Notes: generated from the sequence alone by a model not told the origin. A DNA stretch of 64,000 nt from Mycobacterium sp. 155 (GCF_000373905.1 NZ_KB892705.1:1565613-1629612); one strand, 5' to 3'; counted from the first letter of the stretch, positions 16,080-25,988 are shown. Numbers and translations: made by a program.

Positions 16080-17117
16080 CTACGGCATGAAGCGGGCGAT
16101 TTGCGGCGGCTGCAGCGCGCGTACCGCGCGCGCCTGTCGGATACCTAGGGCGCCCCCGGTCGCGGTGAGCAGAACAATCCCGGCAAGCCCAGGCAGTACC
16201 GCGAACAGCAGGCCCGGTGTGTTGGCCACACGCAGGTAGTTGGGGTAGCCGGCACGGAACGTCTCAGGAACTGCGCCGATCACCGGCGTGGCCGGCTGCA
16301 AAGCCTGCACAGTGGGCACGGTGGCCTGCGGCGCGCTCGGTATAGCCGGTGACGCAGCGGGCACCCCACCACCTGCCGCGGCCGGCGGAACGACGACCGA
16401 CAGGGACGGAAGCTCGACTGGGGCCGGCGGAACGACCACCGGGACCGACGGAACGACCACGGGGATCGACGGCGTAGCCAGCACCGGAGACTGCGCCTCG
16501 GATCCCGCTTCGGCAGGTACCGACAGTGTCCCGGGCAGCTGGGGGCGGACCACGATCTGGAGACTGCTCGGGGCGGTTGGCACGGGTGCGAGGCTCGGCG
16601 ACCGGCCGATGCGCCCGCTCATGGTGGCTCCGCCGCCGATCGAAGAGATGTTTGACCGGATCTGCGGAACGCTCACCTGCCCCTCGGAAGCGGCGACCGA
16701 CGTTTCCGAGGGGCCCACTCCCGTGCTCAAGGTCGAGGTTGTGTTCGCTGACTGCATCGACCGACTTGCGCCGACTCTGTCGGCACCGACAGACTTCTGA
16801 CTAGCGGATTCACCGCTCACACTCGTCTTCTGCTTGACGGTAAGGCCAGATCTTCCGGTCTTCTGGTTGTCACCTTGGCCGAGCCGGCCAGTTGTCGTTG
16901 CGCCACCGTTCTGCCTACCGTCCGTGCCGGCACGGCGGTGTGAACCCTTTTTGTTGTCCTTGTTGTGACCGGGGATGCGGAGCACGTCGGCGCCGGGACC
17001 GAACAGATCAGCGTGCGCGACCGGAGTGCCGGAGACCCCGGGCCCACCGACCATGGCGCCGCAGGCAATTGCCGCACCGATCGCGGTGTTCCGTACCCAT
17101 ACCCGGTCCACGTTCAC
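16080..17117 (-). CDS. Secreted, membrane-anchored Pro/Val/Ser-rich wall protein
   Basis: A 345-residue protein of unknown function with a bitopic design. The signal peptide (VRNTAIGAAIACGAMVGGPGVSGTPVAHA) is followed by a basic low-complexity stretch (HNKDNKKGSHRRAG), a Ser/Thr/Gly-rich spacer to residue 170, and a valine-proline region (residues 205-250) with repeats on the theme PxVPVVVPP. Then comes a helix near residues 310-330 (LLFAVLPGLAGIVLLTATGGALG) and a short basic tail (RQARAVRALQPPQIARFMP). This suggests a rigid stalk across the wall held by a C-terminal membrane anchor. Similar tails occur in other mycobacterial wall proteins in my recollection. The 262 bp downstream hold only AT-rich leader DNA. 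Confidence 0.6.
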   Translation of the reverse strand: MNVDRVWVRNTAIGAAIACGAMVGGPGVSGTPVAHADLFGPGADVLRIPGHNKDNKKGSHRRAGTDGRQNGGATTTGRLGQGDNQKTGRSGLTVKQKTSVSGESASQKSVGADRVGASRSMQSANTTSTLSTGVGPSETSVAASEGQVSVPQIRSNISSIGGGATMSGRIGRSPSLAPVPTAPSSLQIVVRPQLPGTLSVPAEAGSEAQSPVLATPSIPVVVPSVPVVVPPAPVELPSLSVVVPPAAAGGGVPAASPAIPSAPQATVPTVQALQPATPVIGAVPETFRAGYPNYLRVANTPGLLFAVLPGLAGIVLLTATGGALGIRQARAVRALQPPQIARFMP

Positions 17118-17328
17118 ATTCCCTCAGAGGTCCACGACACTGGCGCCGCACTCGCTGGACGATGCCCCATTCTGACACATGAACATCACAAAAGAGTTTG
17201 CTGACGCTGGATCGGACCGTCGTCGCGCCGGAACAACCGCAGCAACCGGGCTCACGACGGCGTCGCCGGCGTGAGACGCTGTGCGAATGTCGACCGACTG
17301 ACCGGTCGGCGACGATACGCTCTCAATC

Positions 17329-18612
17329 GTGGCAGTCAGCGAGTTTCGACGCTCGATATGCATGCCCGAGCTGGCGTTGAACGGTCAGCTGCCCGCGCGG
17401 ACCGCGCACTACGCGGAGAGCCTGTCCAGTCGGTTGCGGGTGCTGACCATCGCAACGTGGATCGCCGCTTCGGTATCCGGCTTTTTCGGCCTGTTCCAGC
17501 TAATTGTCGGTGGGGCCATCTGGCGAGTCGGGTTTCTCAACCTCGGGTTCGCAGCCCTGTTCGTGGTGGTACCGCTGCTGTACCGATTTGGTGAGCTCGT
17601 CGCACCGTTGACCTTCTTCATCATCGCCTACGTCTCGGTGTCGTTGATGTGTTATCAGGTGGGCACGGGGTCCGGCCTACAGCTCTATTTCCTGGTGTCG
17701 GCCTCGTTGGTGGTGCTGGTGCTGGGTATTGAGCGCATCGGCCTCGCTGCCGTGCTCGTCGGGCTGGGCGTCATCGCATCGATCGCGCTGGCATTCTTGG
17801 CCCCGGTCGACCGTGGCCTCGGCCCGTCGTGGACGTTGCGCTTCGGCTTCGTGGTTACGGCGATTTCGTCGACCGTCATGGTCTTCGCCACGGTGTGGTT
17901 GGTGTTGCGCGAGAATGCCCGCGCCGAAGCGGCTATGGAAGCCGAATACCAGCGCTCCGAGCAACTGTTGGCCAACATCCTGCCGGCCACCGTCGCCGCC
18001 CGCCTCAAGGATCCGGCCCGCACGATCATCGCCGACAAATACGACGATGCGTCCATCCTGTTCGCCGACATCGCCGGCTACACCAGCCGCGCCAGCGACA
18101 CTTCGCCTGCCGACCTGGTGCGCTTCCTCGACCGGCTCTACACCGACCTCGATGCGTTGGTGGACAAGCACGATCTGGAGAAGGTGAAGACCAGCGGCGA
18201 CTCATACATGGTGGTCTCCGGTGTGCCCAACCCAAGGACCGACCACGTCGAGGCGTTGGCGTGCTTTGCGCTCGACATGGCCGACGCCGTCGCCGATCTC
18301 AAGGATCCGCAGGGCCGGGCCGTACCACTGCGTATCGGATTGGCGGCCGGCCCCGTCGTGGCCGGTGTGGTCGGTGCCCGCAAATTCTTCTACGACGTGT
18401 GGGGCGATGCCGTCAACATCGCATCTCGGATGGAGACCACCGACGTCGAAGGGCGAATTCAGGTGCCGCAGAACGTCTATGAGCGCATCAGCGACCGCTT
18501 CGTGCTCGAGGAACGCGGAGAGGTCGACATCAAGGGCAAGGGCGTAATGCGGACCTGGTACCTGGTCGGCCGCCGCGACGACGATGTGCGTGCGGCGGTC
18601 GAGACCAGCTAG
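17329..18612 (+). CDS. cya: Membrane-bound class III adenylate cyclase (Rv1625c type)
   Basis: Makes cAMP from ATP. The 427 residues start with about 40 cytoplasmic residues, then six hydrophobic helices (residues 45-195), a linker helix and the catalytic domain (residues 225-415). All six classical positions are visible: metal aspartates in FADIAGYT and KTSGDSY, the adenine-selecting lysine of VKTSGD, the second adenine-site aspartate in YDVWGD, and the transition-state Asn and Arg in AVNIASRM. Spacing of Lys-4-Asp and Asp-7-Asn-4-Arg agrees with Rv1625c. With a complete residue set in one chain it should act as a symmetric homodimer. The GTG at 17329 is the first usable start; a 210-bp gap separates it from the divergent wall-protein gene. 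Confidence 0.92.
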   Translation: MAVSEFRRSICMPELALNGQLPARTAHYAESLSSRLRVLTIATWIAASVSGFFGLFQLIVGGAIWRVGFLNLGFAALFVVVPLLYRFGELVAPLTFFIIAYVSVSLMCYQVGTGSGLQLYFLVSASLVVLVLGIERIGLAAVLVGLGVIASIALAFLAPVDRGLGPSWTLRFGFVVTAISSTVMVFATVWLVLRENARAEAAMEAEYQRSEQLLANILPATVAARLKDPARTIIADKYDDASILFADIAGYTSRASDTSPADLVRFLDRLYTDLDALVDKHDLEKVKTSGDSYMVVSGVPNPRTDHVEALACFALDMADAVADLKDPQGRAVPLRIGLAAGPVVAGVVGARKFFYDVWGDAVNIASRMETTDVEGRIQVPQNVYERISDRFVLEERGEVDIKGKGVMRTWYLVGRRDDDVRAAVETS

Positions 18613-18658
18613 TCCTTGCCGTCGTGCACCCCACGCAGGGTGTTCACTACGGCGGGGA

Positions 18659-20467
18659 TCACATCTGCGATTCGGTGAGCTGCTCATCGTTCTTGTCCTG
18701 CTGGCTCAGCAGCCGGGCGTATCCGGCGCCCATTCCCAGGAGCGTCAGCCCTACGACGATGAACACCGCAACCCGGAAGATACCGTCGAGGGTGCCCAGG
18801 TCGAATAGGAAAAGCTTGGCCATCGCTGCAGCCACCAGCGCGAGTCCGCCACCGATGGGCAGTGATCGCTGCAGCCTCGGTCGGCTCGCGGCGTAGTGGA
18901 ACAAACCGGCTGCCAACACGATCCAGCAGATGGTCGCCGCCATGTGCCCACCGAAGAACCCGGCACCGGTCCCGCCGACGAGCACCCCGACTGTCACGGT
19001 GAAGGTCGTCACCGCGTAGCCGATCACCGCCGCCGCGACCACCCACAGCAATCGAATCGAGTCGTCGTGTACCGGTCTGCCAACTCTCCACGACCACACG
19101 ATCGTCACTGCGGCGGCGATCGCCAGGATGCTCGACGTCAACACCGACGCCGCGACACCCCCACTGAGTTCGGTTGCGTGCATGAGGGTTTCCGGTGGCG
19201 CGTAGCTCAGGAAGTACAGGCCACCGACCACCGCGAACCCGACCGCCGCCCACCTTCCGATGTCACTGCGCGGGGCGGTGATCGCAACCGCGACCGCCAT
19301 CGCCAGTAGTACCGGACCGGCTACCGTGCCCTCGAAGGCCACGGTGACCGCGATCAGGGCCGCGACTGCCGAGAGCACCGACCACACCTGTCGCACCACA
19401 GCCGTGACGCCGGGCACCTGATTACCTATCGCGGCGATTCCGACCAGGGCTGCGGCCAGCACCCCGATCATCAGAGCGGCCACCGCCCGATCCACCGCGG
19501 CCGAAACACACAGCAGCGGGATGGTTCCCGCGGCCGTCGTGAGCGCCATCCCAGCCTTGTTGGCAGTCCAGCGCAACAACAGCACCCCCGAGGCAACGGC
19601 CAGCACCGCACCTATCGCGCAGGCCAACGCCAACCGCAGATCGTTGTGGTCGCCGAACGTCGCCCCCATCAACGCAACCAGAAGCGGCACCGTGCCCGCA
19701 GTAATCCGTGCGACGTGCAATGTCATCCAGTCGCGCCCCCACTGCACGGGCAGTGTGGCCGCCGACAACGCCAGCATGAATCCGATCAGAAGCAGCGTGA
19801 CACCGTCGGTGACGACCGGTGCCAACACGATCAATGGCACCAGAACCAGAAGGCCCAGATGCTCGGAGTCCCACATGCGGGCCAACGTCAGCCCGGCACC
19901 GCCGATGACCGCGGCGATGGTCAGCCCCACGGGGGCCGAGACCCAGTGGTAGATCGCCGTCACGGCGATCACATCTATGTAGGCCGCGGCGATCCCGGTC
20001 GCGGCCAGTGCGATCGCGCCTATGCGCCCACCGGGCCGCGCCTGCTGCCACCAGGCCACCGCGATCAGTGCCACCGCCAGCACCGCGCCCGCTGCGACGC
20101 GGAATCCGGGCCGCAGAATGCCCGCCTGCGCGGCCAGTACCACGAGCAGCACGACACCGACAAGGGTGACGGCCACACCGGCGACAGCCAGGACCTTGCC
20201 GATCCAGCCTTCGGGGCGTTCGCGACGCGGAGGCGGAGCTGCGACCGGGGGCGGAGCGGGTACGGCCACCGGGGGTGCGACAGCGACGGGCGCTGCGACC
20301 TGTGGAGCCGCAGGGTAGGGGCCGGCAGCCCAGTGTGGAGCGACAGGTTGGTAGGCCAGCAGGCGGTCCAGCTGCGCCAGGTCCGCCGACACCCGGCCCG
20401 TGTAGGCGTTGATCGCAGAGATGTCCGCAGCCAACCGGGAGATGAGGGCACGATGCGGTTCGGTCAT
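18659..20467 (-). CDS. DUF2339 multi-pass membrane protein
   Basis: A 602-residue integral membrane protein. A cytoplasmic helix of about 40 residues (LISRLAADISAINAYTGRVSADLAQLDRLL), then a Pro/Ala/Val-rich linker, leads into RPEGWIGKVLAVAGVAVTLVG, the hallmark GWIG start of DUF2339. About 16-18 hydrophobic segments follow to the end, including VAAGAVLAVALIAVAWWQQARPGGRIGAIALAATGIAAAYIDVIA. The family's function is unknown to me; cell-envelope transport has been proposed on topology alone. It begins 45 bp after the stop of the response-regulator gene on the same strand and may be the last member of that operon. It converges on cya across 46 bp. Confidence 0.8.
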   Translation of the reverse strand: MTEPHRALISRLAADISAINAYTGRVSADLAQLDRLLAYQPVAPHWAAGPYPAAPQVAAPVAVAPPVAVPAPPPVAAPPPRRERPEGWIGKVLAVAGVAVTLVGVVLLVVLAAQAGILRPGFRVAAGAVLAVALIAVAWWQQARPGGRIGAIALAATGIAAAYIDVIAVTAIYHWVSAPVGLTIAAVIGGAGLTLARMWDSEHLGLLVLVPLIVLAPVVTDGVTLLLIGFMLALSAATLPVQWGRDWMTLHVARITAGTVPLLVALMGATFGDHNDLRLALACAIGAVLAVASGVLLLRWTANKAGMALTTAAGTIPLLCVSAAVDRAVAALMIGVLAAALVGIAAIGNQVPGVTAVVRQVWSVLSAVAALIAVTVAFEGTVAGPVLLAMAVAVAITAPRSDIGRWAAVGFAVVGGLYFLSYAPPETLMHATELSGGVAASVLTSSILAIAAAVTIVWSWRVGRPVHDDSIRLLWVVAAAVIGYAVTTFTVTVGVLVGGTGAGFFGGHMAATICWIVLAAGLFHYAASRPRLQRSLPIGGGLALVAAAMAKLFLFDLGTLDGIFRVAVFIVVGLTLLGMGAGYARLLSQQDKNDEQLTESQM

Positions 20468-20512
20468 GCCTGTGATCGTCGCAGCAAACCCAGACCGTCC
20501 GGATGAGTAGGA

Positions 20513-21166
20513 CTACTCGTCGAGCCCGTGCTCAATCGCGTACCGGGCCAGTTCGACCCGGTTGGCCACCTGCAATTTACGGAACGTCGCCTGGACGTGG
20601 TTCTCGACGGTCCGGTGGCTCAGCGACAGCCGCGTGGCAATCTGCTTGGCGGTCAACCCTTTTGCCACAAAGCGCAGCACCTCGGTCTCGCGTTCGGTGA
20701 GACTCGGTGTGGCCGCGTCCCGGTCCGGCCGCGCTGCCATGCGCCGATACTCCCCCAGCACCAGACCGGCCAGACCAGGTGTGAACACGGCCCGCCCCTG
20801 CGCGGTCGCCCGAACAGCTTCGCCCAGTTCGGCTTTCGATGCGCTCTTCACCAGGTAACCGGTGGCTCCCGCCTTCACCGCCTCAAGCACGTCGTCGCGC
20901 TCGTCGGACGCCGACAACACCAAGACCTTGGTATCCGGGGATACCGCCAACACTTCCGCGGTGGCCTGCGCGCCGGTGCCGTCAGTCAACCGCATGTCCA
21001 TCACCACCACGTCGGGGCGGACAACTGCGGCGCGGCGCCGGGCCGCGGCGACCCCGTCGGCCGTCGCGACCACCTCGAAGCCGTCGTCGGCAAGATCACG
21101 GGCCACCGCATCCCGCCAGATCGGGTGGTCGTCCACCACCATCACCTTCGGTACAGACTCAACCAT
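20513..21166 (-). CDS. NarL/LuxR-family response regulator
   Basis: A 217-residue regulator. The receiver domain (residues 5-120) has VDDHP, the phospho-acceptor in VVVMDMRLTDGTG, VLVLSASDE and the lysine of GYLVKSASK. The C-terminal LuxR helix-turn-helix (residues 150-215) reads LTERETEVLRFVAKGLTAKQIATRLSLSHRTVENHVQATFRKL. The reading frame can start at ATG 21166 or GTG 21169; both lie inside the end of the kinase gene, so the pair is co-translated. It is the cognate partner of the kinase just upstream. The target genes are not evident from the sequence. Confidence 0.9.
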   Translation of the reverse strand: MVESVPKVMVVDDHPIWRDAVARDLADDGFEVVATADGVAAARRRAAVVRPDVVVMDMRLTDGTGAQATAEVLAVSPDTKVLVLSASDERDDVLEAVKAGATGYLVKSASKAELGEAVRATAQGRAVFTPGLAGLVLGEYRRMAARPDRDAATPSLTERETEVLRFVAKGLTAKQIATRLSLSHRTVENHVQATFRKLQVANRVELARYAIEHGLDE

Positions 21167-22340
21167 CACCGTCCCCCTCCTTGCGCGGCACCGTCAGTTC
21201 CCATTCCGTGCCGGCGCCCGCTGCAGTGGTCAACTGGGCCGTGCCACCCAGCCAATCCATCCGCCCCACAATCGATTTCGATATACCCAAGCGACCCTGC
21301 CGGACTGCCTCGGCCAGCCGGCCACCGGCGATGCCCACGCCGTCATCGCGGATACTGACCGTCACGGTCTCCCCCAGATCCTCGACGAGGACGAACGCCC
21401 GGGCGTTCGGCCCGGCGTGGGCGGCTACATTGTCGAGAGCATTGCCGGCCGCCGCGAACAATTCCCGGGCCACCGCATCTTCGAGCAGCACGGGCTGCGC
21501 AGGCAGACTGACCGAAACCCAATCGCTGGCCCGGCTGCGCAGCAGTGCACCGATATCGGTCAGTGTTCCCACGGCAACTTCGGTATCGGGCGCACTGACC
21601 AGCCGGCGCAGCGCCCGCTCTTGCTCCCCGGCAAGCTCTGCGAGCGCCGCGGTCTCACCACCGATTTCACGGCCCCGCCTGGACACCAGCGCCAACACCT
21701 GGATGGCCCCGTCGTGCACCCGGCGAGACAGCCGTTCCCGCTCCTCCAGGGCCGCGGCCATTCGGACCGCCCGCTCGAGTTCGGCGTGGGCACGCCGGGC
21801 GGTCTGAGCCGCCATGCCGACCGCGAACCCAACCGCCACCTCGATGACGATCGTGGCGTTGCGACCGAGGTTAGGGCTCACATACCCCTTCAATGTCGCT
21901 GCAGCCGCCACCACCGCCAGTCCGGTCGCCATGCCGCCAACCGGGCCAAACTGAAGAGCCGCCGAGATGGTGGCGTTCGTCGCCCACAGTGTGGTCGGCC
22001 ACGATTGGTTGTCGGCCGCCCAGTGATCGGACGCGACAACCTCCGTCGACAACATCAGGGCCAGCACGATCACGATTTCGGTGATCACCCAGGCCGGCCG
22101 GCGACCAAACCCTTTTAGATAGGCGACTGCGCACGCGATACTCCAGAGCAGCAGCACAGCAAATAACAGCCAGGCCAGAATCGGCCGGCTCAGATCGTCG
22201 TTGATCGCGATCTGGAAGCCAGATGCGTAAATGCAGCTCAGCAGCCGGAAGCCCTGCGCCGCCCGCCACAGCGGGGTGACCGGATCCGAACGGCGCTGCA
22301 CCTGCTCAGCATAAGGTCGGCGGCGCGACCGGTGTGGCAC
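21159..22340 (-). CDS. Membrane sensor histidine kinase, NarX/MacS-like
   Basis: A 393-residue kinase from GTG 22340, placed 13 nt after the upstream sulfurtransferase stop; an ATG at 22475 would read deep into that gene and is rejected. Five or six hydrophobic helices occupy residues 30-180. A DHp helix with the phospho-histidine follows in LEERERLSRRVHDGAIQVLALVSRR, then a HATPase domain with the N box (AGNALDNVAAHA), the DDGVGI G1 motif and GRLGISKSIVGRM. The RRVHDGAIQ version of the H box is the type paired with NarL regulators. No extracellular sensor domain is present, so the stimulus is probably sensed in the membrane. Confidence 0.85.
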   Translation of the reverse strand: MPHRSRRRPYAEQVQRRSDPVTPLWRAAQGFRLLSCIYASGFQIAINDDLSRPILAWLLFAVLLLWSIACAVAYLKGFGRRPAWVITEIVIVLALMLSTEVVASDHWAADNQSWPTTLWATNATISAALQFGPVGGMATGLAVVAAAATLKGYVSPNLGRNATIVIEVAVGFAVGMAAQTARRAHAELERAVRMAAALEERERLSRRVHDGAIQVLALVSRRGREIGGETAALAELAGEQERALRRLVSAPDTEVAVGTLTDIGALLRSRASDWVSVSLPAQPVLLEDAVARELFAAAGNALDNVAAHAGPNARAFVLVEDLGETVTVSIRDDGVGIAGGRLAEAVRQGRLGISKSIVGRMDWLGGTAQLTTAAGAGTEWELTVPRKEGDGDG

Positions 22341-22353
22341 CAGCTCAGCGCGA

Positions 22354-23208
22354 CTAGGGTCCGACCGCGACCGGACGAGTGGGATCGCTGACCCACTCTG
22401 ACCACGATCCGGGGAACAGTGCAGCATCCACGCCGGCAGCCGCGAGCGCCGCGACTGTGACAGCTGCGGTGACACCCGAGCCGCAATAGGCGCCGATCTC
22501 GGTGATGTCGATCAGCCCTTGTTCAGTGAGCAACTCGCGGAGCTCGGAATGCGGCAGCACGGTGCCGTCGGCCGCGAGGACCCGGGTGCTGGGCAGATTC
22601 ACCGCACCCGGGATGTGGCCGGCAGCCGCATCCATCGGTTCGACGTCGCCGCGGAACCGCTCCGGCGCACGGGCGTCGAGCAACACACCAGCATGGGCTC
22701 CCGCCTCGTCGGCGGTGATCGTGCGACGGCCTCCGTGGTACAGGTCATCGTGGGTGACGACGACATCGCCCGGCACGGGCTCGACCGGTCGGGTCTGCAA
22801 GGCGCCACCTGCGGCAGTCCACGCTGCAAGTCCGCCATCGAGGATGCGGACGTCGGCGATGCCGGCTGCGGTCAGCACCCACCAGGCCCGGCCGGACCCA
22901 GCCCGGTTCCAGTCGTCGTAAACCACGACGGGCACCCCGGTGCGCAGGCCCCAGCGGCGTGCTGAGGCCTCGAGGTTGCGGCCGGAAGGCAATGGATGGC
23001 GCCCCTTTCCGACGACACCGTGGTCGGTCAGCTCGTCATCGAGGGACACGTACACCGCGCTTGGCACGTGGCCGGCCAGATACGCGGCAGTGCCGTCGGG
23101 CTCAGGCAGTGTCCACCGCACGTCCAGGACCGTGACGGGATCCCCGGACTCGATGAGTCGTCGCAGTTCGGCGGCGGTGACGAAAACGTCTGTTCGTACT
23201 GCGCTCAC
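22354..23208 (-). CDS. sseA: Sulfurtransferase with two rhodanese domains (SseA-like)
   Basis: Predicted thiosulfate or 3-mercaptopyruvate sulfurtransferase moving a sulfane sulfur through a cysteine persulfide. The N-terminal inactive rhodanese domain spans residues 8-125 (VLDVRWTLPEPDGTAAYLAGHVPSA). The active C-terminal domain covers residues 155-280, with active loop YCGSGVTAAV at the usual position. The CG-S/T-G form is typical of mercaptopyruvate enzymes rather than thiosulfate rhodaneses. The stop of the polar amino acid ABC ATPase is only 10 bp upstream on the same strand. The operon context therefore hints that the imported amino acid contains sulfur and feeds this enzyme; that is inference. 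Confidence 0.85.
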   Translation of the reverse strand: MSAVRTDVFVTAAELRRLIESGDPVTVLDVRWTLPEPDGTAAYLAGHVPSAVYVSLDDELTDHGVVGKGRHPLPSGRNLEASARRWGLRTGVPVVVYDDWNRAGSGRAWWVLTAAGIADVRILDGGLAAWTAAGGALQTRPVEPVPGDVVVTHDDLYHGGRRTITADEAGAHAGVLLDARAPERFRGDVEPMDAAAGHIPGAVNLPSTRVLAADGTVLPHSELRELLTEQGLIDITEIGAYCGSGVTAAVTVAALAAAGVDAALFPGSWSEWVSDPTRPVAVGP

Positions 23209-23218
23209 CGCATCGAAG

Positions 23219-23983
23219 CTACATCACCTTCGATAAAAACGCTTTCGTGCGTTCATGTTTCGGGTTGGCCATCACCTCGCGGGGATTACCGCTCTCGACG
23301 ATGACGCCACCGTCCATGAACACCAGCTTGTCGGCGACCTCACGGGCGAAGCCCATCTCATGGGTCACGACCACCATGGTCATCCCCTCGCTGGCGAGGT
23401 TCTTCATCACCGCCAGCACCTCTCCGACGAGCTCGGGATCCAACGCCGAGGTCGGCTCGTCGAAAAGCATCAGCTTGGGACTCATCGCCAAGGCGCGCGC
23501 GATGGCCACGCGCTGCTGCTGACCACCGGATAACTGCGCAGGGTATGCGTCGGCTTTCGCGGACAACCCGACCTGCCCCAGCAGATCCTTGGCCCGCGCC
23601 ACCGCCTGATCTTTCTTGACCTTCTTGACGTGGATGGGCGCCTCGATGATGTTCCCCAGCACCGTCCGATGCGGGAACAGATTGAAGTGCTGGAACACCA
23701 TGCCGACCTCGCGGCGCTGTTTGGCGGCTTCTTTGGGGCGCAGCTCGTGCAGCTTTCCACCGCGCTCCCGGTAACCCACCAGCTCACCGTCGATGTACAG
23801 ACGACCCGCGTTCACCTGCTCCAGGTGGTTGATGCACCGCAGGAACGTCGACTTTCCCGAACCCGAAGGCCCGACCATGCAGAGCACCTCGCCGTGGCCG
23901 ATATCGAGTGTCACGCCCTTGAGAACGTCCAGCGCACCGAAGCTCTTACACACACTCTGGGCGCGGACCATGGGTTCAGTCAT
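23219..23983 (-). CDS. Polar amino acid ABC transporter ATPase
   Basis: A 254-residue ATPase of the GlnQ/HisP type. Walker A is [19 protein letters not shown], the Q-loop [11 protein letters not shown], the signature [17 protein letters not shown], Walker [20 protein letters not shown] and the switch [20 protein letters not shown] and [11 protein letters not shown] are specific to amino acid importers. The stretch [28 protein letters not shown] between Walker A and Q-loop is a normal insertion for this group. ATGA overlap couples it to the permease. Together with the binding protein and permease it forms a complete importer for a polar amino acid such as cystine, glutamine or glutamate. Confidence 0.9.
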   Translation of the reverse strand: MTEPMVRAQSVCKSFGALDVLKGVTLDIGHGEVLCMVGPSGSGKSTFLRCINHLEQVNAGRLYIDGELVGYRERGGKLHELRPKEAAKQRREVGMVFQHFNLFPHRTVLGNIIEAPIHVKKVKKDQAVARAKDLLGQVGLSAKADAYPAQLSGGQQQRVAIARALAMSPKLMLFDEPTSALDPELVGEVLAVMKNLASEGMTMVVVTHEMGFAREVADKLVFMDGGVIVESGNPREVMANPKHERTKAFLSKVM

Positions 23984-24885
23984 GGATGTGGCTCTCCCAT
24001 CTGTGCCTTGGCCAGTGTCTCGAGCTGTTTCGTCGTCAACTTCCGGGATGCGCCCCTGGCGTAGTGACGCTCCAGATAGAACTGGCCGACCATCAGCACA
24101 CTCGTGACCGCCAGATACCAGGTGGACGCCACCAGCAGCAGCGGAATCGGCTGAAACAGCGCGACGCCGATGTCTTTCGACCGACCGTACAACTCGAAGC
24201 TGTACGGGACTGCGGTGACCAGCGAGGTGGTCTTGAGCATGCTGATGAACTCGTTACCGGTCGGCGGGATGATGACCCGCATCGCCTGTGGCAGAACAAT
24301 TCGGTGCATCGTCATCCACCACGACATGCCGAGGGCAGTCGATGCCTCGGACTGCCCCTCCGGCACCGAACTGATGCCGGCCCGGATGATCTCGGCCATG
24401 TAAGCCGCCTCGTTGAGACCCAGTCCCAGGATCGCCAGCATGAAGAAATTCGGTTCGCTGAGACTGAATTTGAAGAGGGTCGGACCGAACGGGACGCCGA
24501 GCTGAATGTTCTTGTAGATCACCGGGACCAAGCCCCAGAGCACCAACTGCACGTACACCGGTGTGCCGCGGAATATCCATAGATAAAGCCACGACACCGA
24601 CTTGAGCACCGGGTTCGGCGACAGCCGCATCACCGCCAAGGCGACCCCGAGGACCAGTGCGAGCACCATGGAGAAGATCGTCAGCTGCAGGGTGTTCCAG
24701 GCGGCCTGCGAAATCCGTTGATCAAACAGGTATTTCCCGTACGTATCCCACCGGTAGGCCTCGTTCGTGGCCGCGCCGTAGACGAACAGCGCGAGACCGC
24801 AGATGATGAGGACGGCCGTGATCCACCGCCACGGATGTCTCAGCGGGACAGCATCGATGGCGGGTGGCGGCGACGCGTCGGCCAT
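23980..24885 (-). CDS. Polar amino acid ABC transporter permease
   Basis: Membrane subunit of 301 residues. An N-terminal helix ([23 protein letters not shown]) and a periplasmic segment ([23 protein letters not shown]) precede the permease core: [17 protein letters not shown], the helices after [18 protein letters not shown], and the EAA loop [35 protein letters not shown] that docks on the ATPase. The TPxxVQL motif is typical of HisMQ permeases. A single permease gene implies a homodimer. It begins 7 bp after the binding-protein stop. Confidence 0.9.
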   Translation of the reverse strand: MADASPPPAIDAVPLRHPWRWITAVLIICGLALFVYGAATNEAYRWDTYGKYLFDQRISQAAWNTLQLTIFSMVLALVLGVALAVMRLSPNPVLKSVSWLYLWIFRGTPVYVQLVLWGLVPVIYKNIQLGVPFGPTLFKFSLSEPNFFMLAILGLGLNEAAYMAEIIRAGISSVPEGQSEASTALGMSWWMTMHRIVLPQAMRVIIPPTGNEFISMLKTTSLVTAVPYSFELYGRSKDIGVALFQPIPLLLVASTWYLAVTSVLMVGQFYLERHYARGASRKLTTKQLETLAKAQMGEPHP

Positions 24886-24892
24886 CGCCGGC

Positions 24893-25810
24893 TCAGCTGG
24901 TCGCGCCGTTGATGACCGGCTTGTCGATCAGTCCGTTTTCGGCGCCCCAGTTGGCTGCCACCTGCTTGTACGCTCCGGTTTGAATAAGGTGCTCGAGCGC
25001 CTTCTGCAGCGACTCGGCCAGTGGCGAGCCCTTCTGGACGACCCAACCGTACGGGGCCGAATCGAAGATCTTGCCGACCTGTTCGAGTTTGCCGTCACTC
25101 TGCTTGACCGCGTAGGCCGTCACCGGTGAGTCCGCCGACATCGCGTCCGCCTGGCCCAGCAGGACCGCGTTGGTGGCTGCCGACTGATCATCGAACTTGA
25201 GGACGGCGATGGCGGGCTTACCCTCCTTGACACACTTGTCGCTGCGCGCGGGCAACTCCTTGGTGTCCTGCACGGTTGCGGTCTGGACCGCGATTCTCTT
25301 CCCGCACGCGTCGTCCGGGTTGATGCCCGCGCCGACCTTCTGCGCCCACGCCGAACCTGCCTCGAAATAGGTGACGAAGTCCACCTGCTCTTCACGCTCT
25401 TTCGAGTCGGTGAACGACGACATGCCGACGTTGTAACTGCCGCCCTGGACCGAAGGGATGATCTTGTCGAACGCCGACGGTCGGTACTCCGGCGCCAGCC
25501 CCAGTGTCGCAGCGATCGCGTTCATCAGATCGACATCGAAGCCGATGATCTTGCCGTTGGGATCCTTGAACTCGTTCGGCGCGTAGGTCGGGTCGGTGCC
25601 GACGATGAGCTTGCCGCTCGACTTGATCGCATCCGGCACCGTGTCGGCGATGGCATCGACCTTCTCAGCCGTTGCCGCAGTCGTCGCCGTGCCCGATGTG
25701 CCGCTGTCACTGTTATTTGCGCACCCCGAGAGCATCAGGGCGCCACTTGCCGCAATCACCCCTGCAACACGCCACATTTTCCCCCGACGGACGTGACATC
25801 CAGCTTTCAC
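24893..25810 (-). CDS. Amino acid binding lipoprotein, family 3
   Basis: The GTG at 25810 (305 residues) has AGAGG five bases upstream and is chosen over the ATG at 25777 and a long ATG at 25912. A basic n-region (KAGCHVRRGK) and hydrophobic core end at the lipobox LMLSGC, so it should be a lipoprotein. The mature domain shows the family 3 start KLIVGTDPTYAPNEFKDPNG, GFDVDLMNAIAATLGL, then SFTDSKEREEQVDFVTYFEAG and AVKQSDGKLEQVG. Ligand residues around DPTY and the Arg/Asp of the first lobe fit an alpha-amino acid, but which one cannot be read off. Two cysteines in the mature chain (DACGK, SDKCVKE) are close to the ligand cleft region. Confidence 0.88.
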   Translation of the reverse strand: MKAGCHVRRGKMWRVAGVIAASGALMLSGCANNSDSGTSGTATTAATAEKVDAIADTVPDAIKSSGKLIVGTDPTYAPNEFKDPNGKIIGFDVDLMNAIAATLGLAPEYRPSAFDKIIPSVQGGSYNVGMSSFTDSKEREEQVDFVTYFEAGSAWAQKVGAGINPDDACGKRIAVQTATVQDTKELPARSDKCVKEGKPAIAVLKFDDQSAATNAVLLGQADAMSADSPVTAYAVKQSDGKLEQVGKIFDSAPYGWVVQKGSPLAESLQKALEHLIQTGAYKQVAANWGAENGLIDKPVINGATS

Positions 25811-25988
25811 AGTTGCCTCTTCTCTCTGCCTAGGGCCGTTTTGGGTCTGTTGTTCCAAACCGGCGACATCAACGGGCCGTGGATCCAACGCGTAGTGCCG
25901 GTAACGAAACATTAACGACCGCAGTACGACACCACAGCCGTACTGTAAAATCCGGCTTAGGCGCTATTTGTTGTGTCAAACTGCCGGC

